This document shows, piece by piece, positions 55,002 to 63,499 of a stretch of DNA of 64,000 nucleotides (within the stretch, counting starts at the first letter, position 1; each line of letters opens with the position of its first letter). Source of the DNA: Psychroserpens ponticola (GTDB lineage: Bacteria; Bacteroidota; Bacteroidia; Flavobacteriales; Flavobacteriaceae); the NCBI RefSeq assembly GCF_023556315.2, contig NZ_CP116221.1:3734001-3798000 (forward strand), in the 5' to 3' direction. The translations under genes were made by a program, and so were the position numbers. A model generated the notes under the pieces. The model ran no database searches. It had not been told where the DNA came from and saw only the letters and a list, made by a program, of their open reading frames with translations.

Positions 55002-57239
55002 TTATGCTTCTTCGTGCTTACCTATTAAAGTAAAATCAAGATGTTTCTTAACTAAATCGGTGTTTTTAACTTTTACAATAACCTCATCTCCAAGCTGATA
55101 CATTATTTTTGAATTTTTACCAATTAATGCAAAATGGTCTTCATCAAATTGGTAATGATCATCTTTCATGTCTCTAACACTTACCATGCCTTCGCATTTA
55201 TTTTCAATGATTTCGACATAAATTCCCCAATCTGTAACACCAGAAATCACACCAACAAAATTTTCGTTTTTATGATCTTCCATAAAGCGAATTTGCATGT
55301 ATTTGATTGAGTCACGTTCTGCTTTAGTGGCTAGATATTCCATTCGACTAGAATGGTTACATTTTTCTTCGTAAATGTCTGCATTAGCTGAATTTCCACC
55401 ATCGAGATACTGTTGTAATAAACGATGTGCCATGACATCTGGATATCGACGAATTGGTGATGTGAAATGACTGTAATAATCAAATGCTAATCCGTAATGA
55501 CCAATGTTATGTGTTGAATATTCGGCTTTACTCATAGTTCGAATTGTTAAGGTATCAACCAAATTTTGCTCTTTTTTACCATTAACGTCTTTTAATAAAT
55601 TATTCAAGGATGAAGATACACTTTTTCGGTCTTTAAAATTGAGCTTATAACCAAAGCGTCCAACAACATTTTGCAATGCTGCTAATTTACTATCATCAGG
55701 TTCGTCATGAATACGATAGATAAAAGTTTTCTTTTGTTTTCCAATAAATTCACCAACTTTTCTGTTGGCTAATAACATGAATTCTTCAATCAGTTTATTC
55801 GCATCTTTACTTGTTTTAAAGTACACTCCTACTGGATTTGCATCGTCATCTAAATTGAATTTTACTTCCACTTTATCAAAAGAAATCGCACCAGAACTCA
55901 TACGTTTACGACGCATGATTTTTGCGAGTTCGTCTAGTTTTAAAGTCGCTTGAGCAACTTTTTGCGATGTTTTATATTCTTTACCTGTAAGCGACACCTC
56001 TTTAGGAATCGTTAAATCTATCTTATTTGGCTTTTTAAGCACTTCGACTGCGCTCAATGTGGCATTATTTTCTATAATAGCTTGTGCTTCTTCATAAGCA
56101 AATCGCGCATCAGAATAGGTTACTGTTCTTCCGAACCATTGGTCTTTTATTTCTGCTTTCTCATTCATATGAAACACAGCTGAAAACGTATATTTCTCTT
56201 CGTGTGGACGTAATGAACACGCACCATTTGATAAGATTTCTGGAAGCATTGGTACGACTCTATCTACTAAATACACAGACGTTGCACGCTCAAAAGCTTC
56301 GTCATCTAAAATGGTATTTTCTTGTAAATAGTGAGAGACATCTGCAATATGAATTCCGATTTCAAATAAACCATTATCTAAGATTTTAAATGATAAGGCA
56401 TCATCAAAATCTTTAGCATCTTTTGGATCTATGGTAAAGGTTAAATCTTTACGCATATCACGACGTTTTGCGATTTCTTCTTTAGTAATAGACGTATCTA
56501 TTTTATTGGCAAATTCTTCAACTTCGTGAGGAAATTCTAATGGTAAACCATACTCAGCAAGAATGGCGTGAATTTCTGTATTATGTTCTCCAGGTTTACC
56601 TAATACTTTTAAAACTTTTCCGTTTGGAGAATCAGCTTTTTCTGGCCAATCTTCAAGAGAGACAAGAACTTTGTCACCATCTTCTGCTTTGTTAATTTTG
56701 TTAATTGGGACAAAAATATCTTTATACATTTTGTTTCCATCAGGAACGACGAATGCAAAATTCTTTTTCTCATGAATTTGGATGACGCCAACATATTCGC
56801 TTTTTGCACGTTTGATGATGCTTGTAATTTCACCTTCAAGCTTGCCACGTTTTCTACGTTTGTATGCATAAAATTCGACCTCATCTCCATGAAGTGCTTT
56901 ATTCATATTGTTTGAAGCAATGTAAATATCGTCTTCAAAATCGTCGCATATAATATATCCAGATCCTCTAGATGCCATATCGACACGACCTGTGTGATAT
57001 TCGGTATTTACAATGGCTTTAAATTTACCACGATCTACTTCTTCAATCTCTTGTTTTGCTTTGAGTTGATGTAGTTTTTTTATGATTTGATTTCTACTAC
57101 TTGCGTCGTTAACACCAAGTATAGCAGCAATTTGTTTGTAGTTAAATGTTTTGTTTCTGTCTTTTTTTAAAATACTCAGAATAGTATTTGTAAGATTTGG
57201 AATCCCTTTATTGGATTTCTTTTTTTTTCGTTTTGTCAT
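55002..57239 (-). CDS. rnr: Ribonuclease R
   Basis: The 745 aa 3'-5' exoribonuclease has an N-terminal helix-turn-helix-like segment, cold-shock domains with FAFVVPDG and KVLVSLEDWP, and the RNB catalytic core with the four-aspartate motif DPKDAKDFDDALS near residue 265. A HYSHFTSPIRRYPD-like segment (YYSHFTSPIRRYPD) and a C-terminal S1 domain with a lysine-rich end follow. It degrades structured RNAs in quality control. It is a single gene, and the gap upstream contains a palindromic repeat. Confidence 0.96.
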   Translation of the reverse strand: MTKRKKKKSNKGIPNLTNTILSILKKDRNKTFNYKQIAAILGVNDASSRNQIIKKLHQLKAKQEIEEVDRGKFKAIVNTEYHTGRVDMASRGSGYIICDDFEDDIYIASNNMNKALHGDEVEFYAYKRRKRGKLEGEITSIIKRAKSEYVGVIQIHEKKNFAFVVPDGNKMYKDIFVPINKINKAEDGDKVLVSLEDWPEKADSPNGKVLKVLGKPGEHNTEIHAILAEYGLPLEFPHEVEEFANKIDTSITKEEIAKRRDMRKDLTFTIDPKDAKDFDDALSFKILDNGLFEIGIHIADVSHYLQENTILDDEAFERATSVYLVDRVVPMLPEILSNGACSLRPHEEKYTFSAVFHMNEKAEIKDQWFGRTVTYSDARFAYEEAQAIIENNATLSAVEVLKKPNKIDLTIPKEVSLTGKEYKTSQKVAQATLKLDELAKIMRRKRMSSGAISFDKVEVKFNLDDDANPVGVYFKTSKDANKLIEEFMLLANRKVGEFIGKQKKTFIYRIHDEPDDSKLAALQNVVGRFGYKLNFKDRKSVSSSLNNLLKDVNGKKEQNLVDTLTIRTMSKAEYSTHNIGHYGLAFDYYSHFTSPIRRYPDVMAHRLLQQYLDGGNSANADIYEEKCNHSSRMEYLATKAERDSIKYMQIRFMEDHKNENFVGVISGVTDWGIYVEIIENKCEGMVSVRDMKDDHYQFDEDHFALIGKNSKIMYQLGDEVIVKVKNTDLVKKHLDFTLIGKHEEA

Positions 57240-57598
57240 TTAATTTGTAATCTAATTGTGTGTCATTTAGAGTGAAGCGAAGAATCTCATTTATTATTAG
57301 AGATTGCCACGCTTTGCTCGCAATGACAATTAATTTTCAACTTAATAAAAGGAGAAGAAGGTTATTAAGTTTCTGCAAATCTACGGTTTAATTATTTAAT
57401 GCTGTTTTGTAAGTGTTAAATTAATGGAAACTAGCTGTTATAATTAGAAATATAACTCCTACTTTTTAAATAAAAAGTGAATCAACTACCATCTATAATA
57501 AATTACTAACCAACCATACTTTTTTTTATAAATGTTAAGTATATAAAATCTACCTTATGGTATTAGGTTTTTAAACCTATTAATTAAAAACTTGTATT
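57240..57598. other. Intergenic region of 359 bp, no gene seen
   Basis: Contains the palindromic repeat at 57262-57328, a perfect 8-base hairpin ACTTTTTA/TAAAAAGT at 57461-57478 and an inverted repeat TAGGTTT/AAACCTA at 57564-57579 before the leucine-rich-repeat gene. It probably holds promoters for both divergent genes. No TAnnTTTG box was identified with confidence. Confidence 0.6.
57262..57328. repeat. Dispersed palindromic intergenic repeat
   Basis: GTCATTTAGAGTGAAGCGAAGAATCTC on one side mirrors GAGATTGCCACGCTTTGCTCGCAATGAC on the other, giving a long imperfect hairpin typical of REP/MITE-like elements of flavobacteria. Confidence 0.65.
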
Positions 57599-59416
57599 AT
57601 GAATACAAAATTACACTACCTATTATTTTTATTTAGTCTAATATTTTTAAATTATTCATATGCTCAAACAACATACGTCCCAGACGATGTCTTTGAGCAA
57701 TATTTAATAGACCAAGGTTATGATGATGTCTTAGATGATTATGTGCTAACAACTAATATTGATAATGTAACTTATATAGGTTTAAATAATACAAGTGTTA
57801 GTGACTTAACTGGACTAGAGGATTTTATTGCATTAAAAAACTTTCAAGTTTTTAACACACCTCTAAGCAGTATAGATGTAAGTAATAATACGTTATTAGA
57901 AATTTTACAAGTTAGTAGTACATCCATAAGTAGTTTAGATGTGAGTGCCAATACCGCCTTAACTAGTTTATCTGCTAGTAATAATTTTATAAATAGTATA
58001 GATGTGAGCACTAATACCTCATTAATTAATTTATGGATAGGTAGCACGTTAATAAGTAGTTTAGATGTGAGTAATAATACGGCATTAGAACTTTTAAATA
58101 TTGGAAACACTTCAATAACCAGTTTAGATGTGAGCACAAATACTGCTTTAACCGACTTAGATGTTAATAACACACCTTTAAGCAATTTAGATGTTAGCGT
58201 AAATACGGCTTTAACACGATTATATGTTTATAACACATCGCTAAATAGTTTAGATTTGAGTACTAATAACCTTATAAATGATTTAATAGCCAGTGGGACA
58301 TACTACCTATATTGTATTACTGTAGCAGATGAAGTAGCAGCCAATGCAGGTATAGGAATCTACACCAATTGGCAAAAAGATGTAACTTGTAATTATAGTG
58401 AGGTTTGTAATCGTACTTATATTCCTGACGATGTATTTGAGCAGTACACAATAGATCAAGGTTATGATGATGTATTAGACGATTATGTATTAACAGATAA
58501 TGTTAATAATGTATTTGGAGTAGATTTAAATAATACAGATGTTAGTGATTTAACAGGACTAGAGGATTTTATAGCATTAATTTATTTTGATATTTCTTAC
58601 ACTTTGATAACTGATTTAGATGTGAGCACTAATACTCAATTAACTTATTTAGATGCTTCTAACAACTCGTTGTCTAGTTTAGATGTAAGCACCAATACTC
58701 AATTAACTTATTTAGATGTTCATAATACCAATACTAGTACTTCATTAAGTGCTTTAGATGTAAGTACCAATACCGAATTAAATACTTTAATTGTTTATGA
58801 AACCTTAATAAGTAGCTTAGATTTAAGCACCAATACCGAATTGAATACACTATCTGCTAATAATACTTCACTAAGTGCTTTAGATGTGAGTACCAATACC
58901 GAATTAAATACTCTAATTGTTTCTAACACTCCACTAAGTACTTTAGATGTGAGCACCAATACCGAATTAACTCTTTTGTATGTTCATAATACTTTACTAA
59001 GTACTTTAGATGTAAGTACGAATACCGTATTAAATACTATGTATGCTTATGATACACCTAACTTAGATTGTATTGCTGTAGCAGATGAAGCAGCAGCAAC
59101 AACAGGTACAGGAATCTACACTAATTGGATAAAAGATTTTACTTGTAGTTATAGTGAAAACTGTGATGCTTTAAGTGTTTCAGACTTTGATGTCTCTAAA
59201 GTATATATTGGTCCAAACCCTGTAAAAAATGAGTTGCAAATACTATTAAACAATGTTGCTATATTACAACATGTGACATTATATGATATCACAGGAAAAG
59301 TAATACTCACAGCTACGCGTACTACTATTTCTACAAGTCATTTAGAATCTGGTTTATATTTAATAAAAATAACCACAGATAAAGGTAGTATTACAAAAAA
59401 ACTAATGAAAAATTAA
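57599..59416 (+). CDS. T9SS-exported leucine-rich-repeat protein with internal duplication
   Basis: The 605 aa protein has a signal peptide ending SYAQ. Two homologous halves follow (offset 248 residues). Each half begins with the segment PDDVFEQYxIDQGYDDVLDD, then about six to eight 21-residue leucine-rich repeats of the form LDVSTNTxLxxLxVxNTxLSS, and ends with a (C)IxVADExAAxxGxGIYTNW module. A C-terminal T9SS type A sorting domain (GPNPVKNELQI, LYDITGK, LESGLYLIKI) follows. The repeat surface suggests protein or glycan binding at the cell surface. Ligand unknown. Confidence 0.88.
   Translation: MNTKLHYLLFLFSLIFLNYSYAQTTYVPDDVFEQYLIDQGYDDVLDDYVLTTNIDNVTYIGLNNTSVSDLTGLEDFIALKNFQVFNTPLSSIDVSNNTLLEILQVSSTSISSLDVSANTALTSLSASNNFINSIDVSTNTSLINLWIGSTLISSLDVSNNTALELLNIGNTSITSLDVSTNTALTDLDVNNTPLSNLDVSVNTALTRLYVYNTSLNSLDLSTNNLINDLIASGTYYLYCITVADEVAANAGIGIYTNWQKDVTCNYSEVCNRTYIPDDVFEQYTIDQGYDDVLDDYVLTDNVNNVFGVDLNNTDVSDLTGLEDFIALIYFDISYTLITDLDVSTNTQLTYLDASNNSLSSLDVSTNTQLTYLDVHNTNTSTSLSALDVSTNTELNTLIVYETLISSLDLSTNTELNTLSANNTSLSALDVSTNTELNTLIVSNTPLSTLDVSTNTELTLLYVHNTLLSTLDVSTNTVLNTMYAYDTPNLDCIAVADEAAATTGTGIYTNWIKDFTCSYSENCDALSVSDFDVSKVYIGPNPVKNELQILLNNVAILQHVTLYDITGKVILTATRTTISTSHLESGLYLIKITTDKGSITKKLMKN
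57680..59160 (+). repeat. Two-unit internal tandem duplication of the LRR gene
   Basis: Bases from about 57680 and from about 58424 (744 bp apart, exactly in frame) encode the same order of PDDVFEQ domain, LRRs and closing module. Within the second unit the AGTACCAATACCGAATTAAA-type DNA motif recurs several times, which points to recent expansion of single repeats. Confidence 0.7.
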
Positions 59417-59437
59417 TAACGTAATATTTATTTTATA

Positions 59438-60889
59438 CTAATCTATAATTAGTTTTTTAGACGCTTTACCTTCTGTGGTTTGAATTTCTACAATGTAAGA
59501 ACCTGAAGCCAATGTTGAGGTGTCAATTACTGTATTTTCAGAAGTTAAAACCACTTGACCTAAAGTGTTGTAAATATTTATTTCTTTTAAGATTGAAGTA
59601 TTATTTAATTGAATTGTGAATTGATTTTTGGTTGGGTTTGGATAAAGCTGAAACATAGAATTTTGAAATTCATCAATTGATAAAGGATCTGATAAATCGA
59701 AGATTCTTACATGACCAGAATCAGTTCCGTTAGCATCATTATTTAATGCTCCAACAGCTAATGTTGTACCATCTCCAGATAAGGATACACTTGTACCAAA
59801 ATTATCTTCAGAAGCTTCGCCATCAATATCGATTCCTACTTGTGTCCAACTATTATTTTCAAAATTATACACGCGAACATGACCTGCATCTGGTTCACTT
59901 CCATCATTTAAATGTGCTCCAATTGCAACAGTTGTTCCATCAGAAGATAAACTCAAAGACCATCCAGAATAATCATTTGAAGCCTCTCCATTTATATCAT
60001 CACCTAATTGTTGCCATTCATTATTTAAATATTCAAATACACGAACATAACCAGAATCATTTCCATTGTCATTATTAAGAGGTGCTCCAACAGCTATTAT
60101 CTGTCCATTAGAAGATAACGATACACATTGACCTGATTGATCAAAAAGAGTTTCATTAACAATGTCGTTTCCTAACTGTATCCAATTATTATTTTCAAAT
60201 TCATAAATACTTGTTTTATTTGAGTTTCCTGTTGCTCCAACGGCTAAAATAGTGCCATCTGATGATAATGAAATACTCTCACCAAACCTTTGATAATCTG
60301 CTGTACCATTGATAGTATTTCCTAATTGCGTCCAATTATTTCCTTGATATTGAAATATTTTTACATGTCCAGTATTTTCTCCATTAGTGTCATTATCTGC
60401 AGAGCTAATTGCTACTATATTACCGTTAGAAGATAAAGAAGTACTTCTTCCGAAGAAATCTAATTCATTTTCTCCATCAATATCAGATCCAAGTTGAATC
60501 CAAGAATTATTTTGAAATTTAAATATGCGAACATGTCCTGCTCTATCACCATTTCCATCATTTCCAAAAGCACTAATTGCAACAGTAGTTCCATCTGATG
60601 ATAAAGTGGTAACAATACCAGAACCATCAAATTCTGCTTCACCACTTATGGTATTTCCTAATTGTTCCCAATTACTATTTATGTTTGTATACACTTTAAC
60701 TGAACCAGAATTAAACCCATTTTCATCACTAAAATCTGAACCAATTGCTACAATACTTCCATCTAAAGATATAGATACACTAATTCCAAATCTATCAGTA
60801 ATATTAGTACCATTAATATCATTACCAATTTGGACTTGACAAAAACATAAAAATGGAATTACAATAAAAAGTAACGTAATTTTTTTCAT
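59438..60889 (-). CDS. T9SS-exported seven-repeat beta-propeller protein (paralogue of 42838-44313)
   Basis: The 483 aa protein has a signal peptide ending in CFCQ. It has seven repeats of about 55 residues of the WxQLGxDIxGE ... SLSSDGxxVAIGA ... GHVRVFxF form (the fourth is shortened) and a C-terminal T9SS type A sorting domain (LYPNPTKNQFTIQL, IYNTLGQVVLTS, LASGSYIVEI). It is clearly related to the gene at 42838-44313 in domain order. It is convergent with the LRR gene (21 bp gap). A surface-binding role is likely, but the target is not known. Confidence 0.88.
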   Translation of the reverse strand: MKKITLLFIVIPFLCFCQVQIGNDINGTNITDRFGISVSISLDGSIVAIGSDFSDENGFNSGSVKVYTNINSNWEQLGNTISGEAEFDGSGIVTTLSSDGTTVAISAFGNDGNGDRAGHVRIFKFQNNSWIQLGSDIDGENELDFFGRSTSLSSNGNIVAISSADNDTNGENTGHVKIFQYQGNNWTQLGNTINGTADYQRFGESISLSSDGTILAVGATGNSNKTSIYEFENNNWIQLGNDIVNETLFDQSGQCVSLSSNGQIIAVGAPLNNDNGNDSGYVRVFEYLNNEWQQLGDDINGEASNDYSGWSLSLSSDGTTVAIGAHLNDGSEPDAGHVRVYNFENNSWTQVGIDIDGEASEDNFGTSVSLSGDGTTLAVGALNNDANGTDSGHVRIFDLSDPLSIDEFQNSMFQLYPNPTKNQFTIQLNNTSILKEINIYNTLGQVVLTSENTVIDTSTLASGSYIVEIQTTEGKASKKLIID

Positions 60890-61148
60890 AACTATCTATT
60901 TCATATAAAACAGCTCAACTAGATATTTACCTACCATAATTTAAAATTTATAGTTATCAACATATATATACATATTATCATTTTTCTTTTAAAATTTAAA
61001 AAAATAAATGATGGTTATTATAGTGTGTTAATAGTGACTATAACTTTTTTGTATTTTGTTTTGATATGTGACTTATATAATTCGATGAATAATTAGTTAA
61101 CATGGTTTTTAATTATAAACGCCTCATTTTAAACTTCATTTATAAAGC

Positions 61149-61166
61149 TATTAACAGCTGTTAATA
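61149..61166. promoter_or_regulatory. Perfect 18-base palindrome, possible operator
   Basis: TATTAACAGCTGTTAATA is fully symmetrical and lies in the middle of the long gene-free region between the propeller gene and rpiB. A dimeric regulator site is the simplest reading, but no regulator is nearby. Confidence 0.45.
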
Positions 61167-61381
61167 ATTACTGTTGACAACTAAAATTTAATAAGTATTT
61201 TAAAATTTAGTGTTGGTATCTTAGTATTTCGATGCTGATAACTTGACTAAAAAAACTAGGTAACTTTTTAGGTTGTTTCATTTCAATTTTGGTTTGAAAA
61301 AATTACGAGATAATCCTAGTAAAAGTTGTAAATACTTAAGAGAAGATATTAACAAGTAATGAATATAAATCACCATAGAAG

Positions 61382-61402
61382 TTAACAATACTTAATTGTT
61401 AA
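61382..61402. repeat. Short inverted repeat upstream of rpiB
   Basis: TTAACAAT and ATTGTTAA form a perfect 8-base stem with a five-base loop, about 110 bp before rpiB. It could be an operator or part of a leader RNA. Confidence 0.4.
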
Positions 61403-61512
61403 GAAAATCACATCCTTGTCAAACTTATATATTATGAAGAACTAAGTGTATTATCCTTCGGTTTATTTATAAGCAATTATTAACTTTAAGGTTTTAAACA
61501 ACACAGAAAAAT

Positions 61513-61944
61513 ATGACGATTTCAATAGGTAACGATCACGCAGGAACTGAATATAAACAAGCTATTGTAGCACATTTAGAAGCTAAAGGTTTTATTGTTA
61601 ATAACTACGGAACAAACACAAATGACAGTGTAGATTATCCAGATTTTGTACATCCTGTAGCGAATGATGTTGAATCTAAAACAGTAGATTTAGGAATTAT
61701 TGTCTGCGGAAGTGGAAATGGTGCTAACATGACTGCAAATAAACATCAAGGTGTACGTTCTGCTTTGTGTTGGAATAAGGAAATAGTAGCTTTAGCAAGA
61801 CAACATAATGATGCTAATATATTAAGTATTCCAGCGCGTTTTACAGCTCAACAACAAGCCATTGAAATGGTTGACACGTTTTTAAATACTGAATTTGAAG
61901 GTGGACGACACCAAAACCGTGTAGATAAAATTCCGTTAAGTTGA
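61513..61944 (+). CDS. rpiB: Ribose-5-phosphate isomerase B
   Basis: The 143 aa enzyme interconverts ribose 5-phosphate and ribulose 5-phosphate in the pentose phosphate pathway. Motifs are IGNDHAG at the start, YPDFVHPVAN, the catalytic Cys in IIVCGSGNGANMTANK (near residue 65), VRSALCWNKEIVALARQHNDANILSIPAR. Length and ends are standard. It is a single plus-strand gene, followed by a palindromic repeat. Confidence 0.96.
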   Translation: MTISIGNDHAGTEYKQAIVAHLEAKGFIVNNYGTNTNDSVDYPDFVHPVANDVESKTVDLGIIVCGSGNGANMTANKHQGVRSALCWNKEIVALARQHNDANILSIPARFTAQQQAIEMVDTFLNTEFEGGRHQNRVDKIPLS

Positions 61945-61951
61945 AAATACT

Positions 61952-62024
61952 GTCATTCAGAGTGAGACAAAGAATCTCTTGAAAATTAGATAGATTCTTC
62001 AGTCATATTATTCCTTTTGAATGA
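61952..62024. repeat. Dispersed palindromic intergenic repeat
   Basis: GTCATTCAGAGTGAGACAAAGAATCT is mirrored by AGATTCTTCAGTC and TTTGAATGAT. Same family as the element at 57262-57328. Confidence 0.6.
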
Positions 62025-62047
62025 TATCAAATAATTATTATAGTGTA

Positions 62048-62965
62048 ATGAGTCATTCACACAATCATAACCACTCCCATAATCATAGCGATTTAAAAGG
62101 TAGAAATCTACTTATTTCTATCTTATTAAATATCATCATCACTGTTGCTCAAGTGATTGGTGGATTACTTTCTGGAAGTTTATCATTACTGAGTGATGCA
62201 CTCCATAATTTTAGTGATGTTGTCTCGCTGATGGTAAGTTATATTGCTGAACGACTTTCTAAAAAACAAGCCTCATTACAAAAAACCTTTGGTTATAAAC
62301 GTGCTGAAATTTTAGCCGCTTTCATTAATGCTGCGACACTTATTATTGTGGCAGTTTTATTAATTATTGAAGCCGTTGAGCGTTTTCAAAATCCGCAAGA
62401 GATTGAATCAAATCTAGTGATTTGGTTATCGTTTGTTGCCATTTTAGGAAATGGTTTTAGCGTCTTACTTCTAAAAAAAGATAGCCAATCTAATATGAAT
62501 ATGAAAAGTGCCTATTTACATTTACTAACCGATATGATGGCTAGTGTTGCAGTGTTAATTGGTGGTTTATTGATGAAGTATTTCCAATTATTTTTGGTAG
62601 ATAGTGTCTTGACGTTTGCTATTGCTGTGTATCTTATCATAATGGGTTATAGCTTACTTAAAAATTCATTTAAAGTATTAATGTTATTCACTCCAGAAGA
62701 TATTGAAGTTGAAGATATTGTTCGTGTCGTTCAAGATATAGACGTTATTAAAAATGTGCATCATGTGCATATTTGGCAATTGAATGAAGAAGAAATTCAT
62801 TTAGAAGCACATATCGATTTTAAAGAGGACATTACCTTATCAGAATTTGATGTCATCTTGCACAAGATTGAAGACTTGGTTTTTCATAACTTCGGAATTA
62901 ATCATGTTAACATTCAACCAGAATTTGGTAAGTGTGATGATAAACATGTGATTGTACAGGATTAA
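62048..62965 (+). CDS. Cation diffusion facilitator (zinc-type) transporter
   Basis: The 305 aa protein (starting MSHSHNHNHSHNHSDLKGR) has a histidine-rich N-terminus that may bind zinc. Six transmembrane helices include SLSLLSDALHNFSDVVSLMVSY (family metal site) and LLTDMMASVAVLIGG, and a C-terminal cytoplasmic domain contains HHVHIWQLNEEEIHLEAHIDF. This is the CzcD/ZitB group that exports Zn2+ or similar ions. The upstream ATG at 62021 adds nine unrelated residues and is not chosen. Confidence 0.94.
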   Translation: MSHSHNHNHSHNHSDLKGRNLLISILLNIIITVAQVIGGLLSGSLSLLSDALHNFSDVVSLMVSYIAERLSKKQASLQKTFGYKRAEILAAFINAATLIIVAVLLIIEAVERFQNPQEIESNLVIWLSFVAILGNGFSVLLLKKDSQSNMNMKSAYLHLLTDMMASVAVLIGGLLMKYFQLFLVDSVLTFAIAVYLIIMGYSLLKNSFKVLMLFTPEDIEVEDIVRVVQDIDVIKNVHHVHIWQLNEEEIHLEAHIDFKEDITLSEFDVILHKIEDLVFHNFGINHVNIQPEFGKCDDKHVIVQD

Positions 62966-63017
62966 TATATTACTATAAATTAAAATAATTAAGACGTCAT
63001 CATCTATAATAATGAGC

Positions 63018-63040
63018 TTCTGAAACAAGTTCAGGATGAC
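63018..63040. repeat. Short dispersed hairpin repeat, second copy
   Basis: TTCTGAAACAAGTTCAGGATGAC shares the CTGAAACAAGTTCAG hairpin and ATGAC end with the copy at 52586-52607. Confidence 0.55.
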
Positions 63041-63055
63041 AAATCATTTAAAATA

Positions 63056-63499
63056 ATGTTAAAAATAAAAGTCAAAACCTTTCAAGAATTAACGACACAA
63101 GAATTATACGATGTACTTCAACTTAGAAGTGAAGTATTTGTGGTAGAACAAGATTGCGTGTATCAAGATATCGACGGAAAAGATCATAACGCATTACATG
63201 TAATAGGCTTTAAAGATGGAAACGTTGTGGCTTATACAAGACTTTTCAAACCGGGTTATTATTTTGATAAAGCCAGTATTGGTAGAGTAGTGGTTAAAGA
63301 TTCTCAACGTGAGCATAAATATGGTTATGAGATTATGAAGGCTTCTATTAAAGCGATTAAAAGTCATTATCAAGTAAGTACTATTAAAATTTCTGCACAA
63401 ACGTATTTAAAGCGATTTTATAATGCCTTAGAATTTTTTGAAGTAGGAGAGGAGTACCTCGAAGATGGTATTCCACATATAGCAATGATTAGAAATTAA
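63056..63499 (+). CDS. ElaA-type GNAT acetyltransferase
   Basis: The 147 aa protein starts KVKTFQELTTQELYDVLQLRSEVFVVEQDCVYQDIDGKDHNALH, the ElaA family opening. It then has the acetyl-CoA site IGRVVVKDSQREHKYGYEIM and KISAQTYLKRFYNALEF. Substrate is unknown. It overlaps the OmpA-like gene by 4 bases at its stop. A candidate -7 box was not found in the short leader, which also holds a hairpin repeat. Confidence 0.9.
   Translation: MLKIKVKTFQELTTQELYDVLQLRSEVFVVEQDCVYQDIDGKDHNALHVIGFKDGNVVAYTRLFKPGYYFDKASIGRVVVKDSQREHKYGYEIMKASIKAIKSHYQVSTIKISAQTYLKRFYNALEFFEVGEEYLEDGIPHIAMIRN

Larger units (their letters stand above)
60890..61512. other. Intergenic region of 623 bp, no gene seen
   Basis: AT-rich stretch without a convincing open frame. 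It contains a perfect 18-base palindrome at 61149-61166, a TTAACAAT/ATTGTTAA hairpin at 61382-61402, one weak DnaA-box-like TTATCAACA at 60954 and a near -7 box TAACTTTA at 61481 before rpiB. Confidence 0.55.

Noticed and set aside
57564-57579. Inverted repeat TAGGTTT/AAACCTA as an operator
   Set aside because: Too short and AT-rich, with a two-base spacer. Chance is likely in such DNA, so it is only mentioned.
58600-59060. Regular short DNA repeats suggestive of a CRISPR array
   Set aside because: The repeats are in-frame coding units (LDVSTNT type) of the LRR protein, with no unique spacers and no cas genes.
60954-60962. DnaA-box-like TTATCAACA as evidence for an origin
   Set aside because: A single imperfect site is not enough. 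No cluster of boxes or dnaA gene is present.
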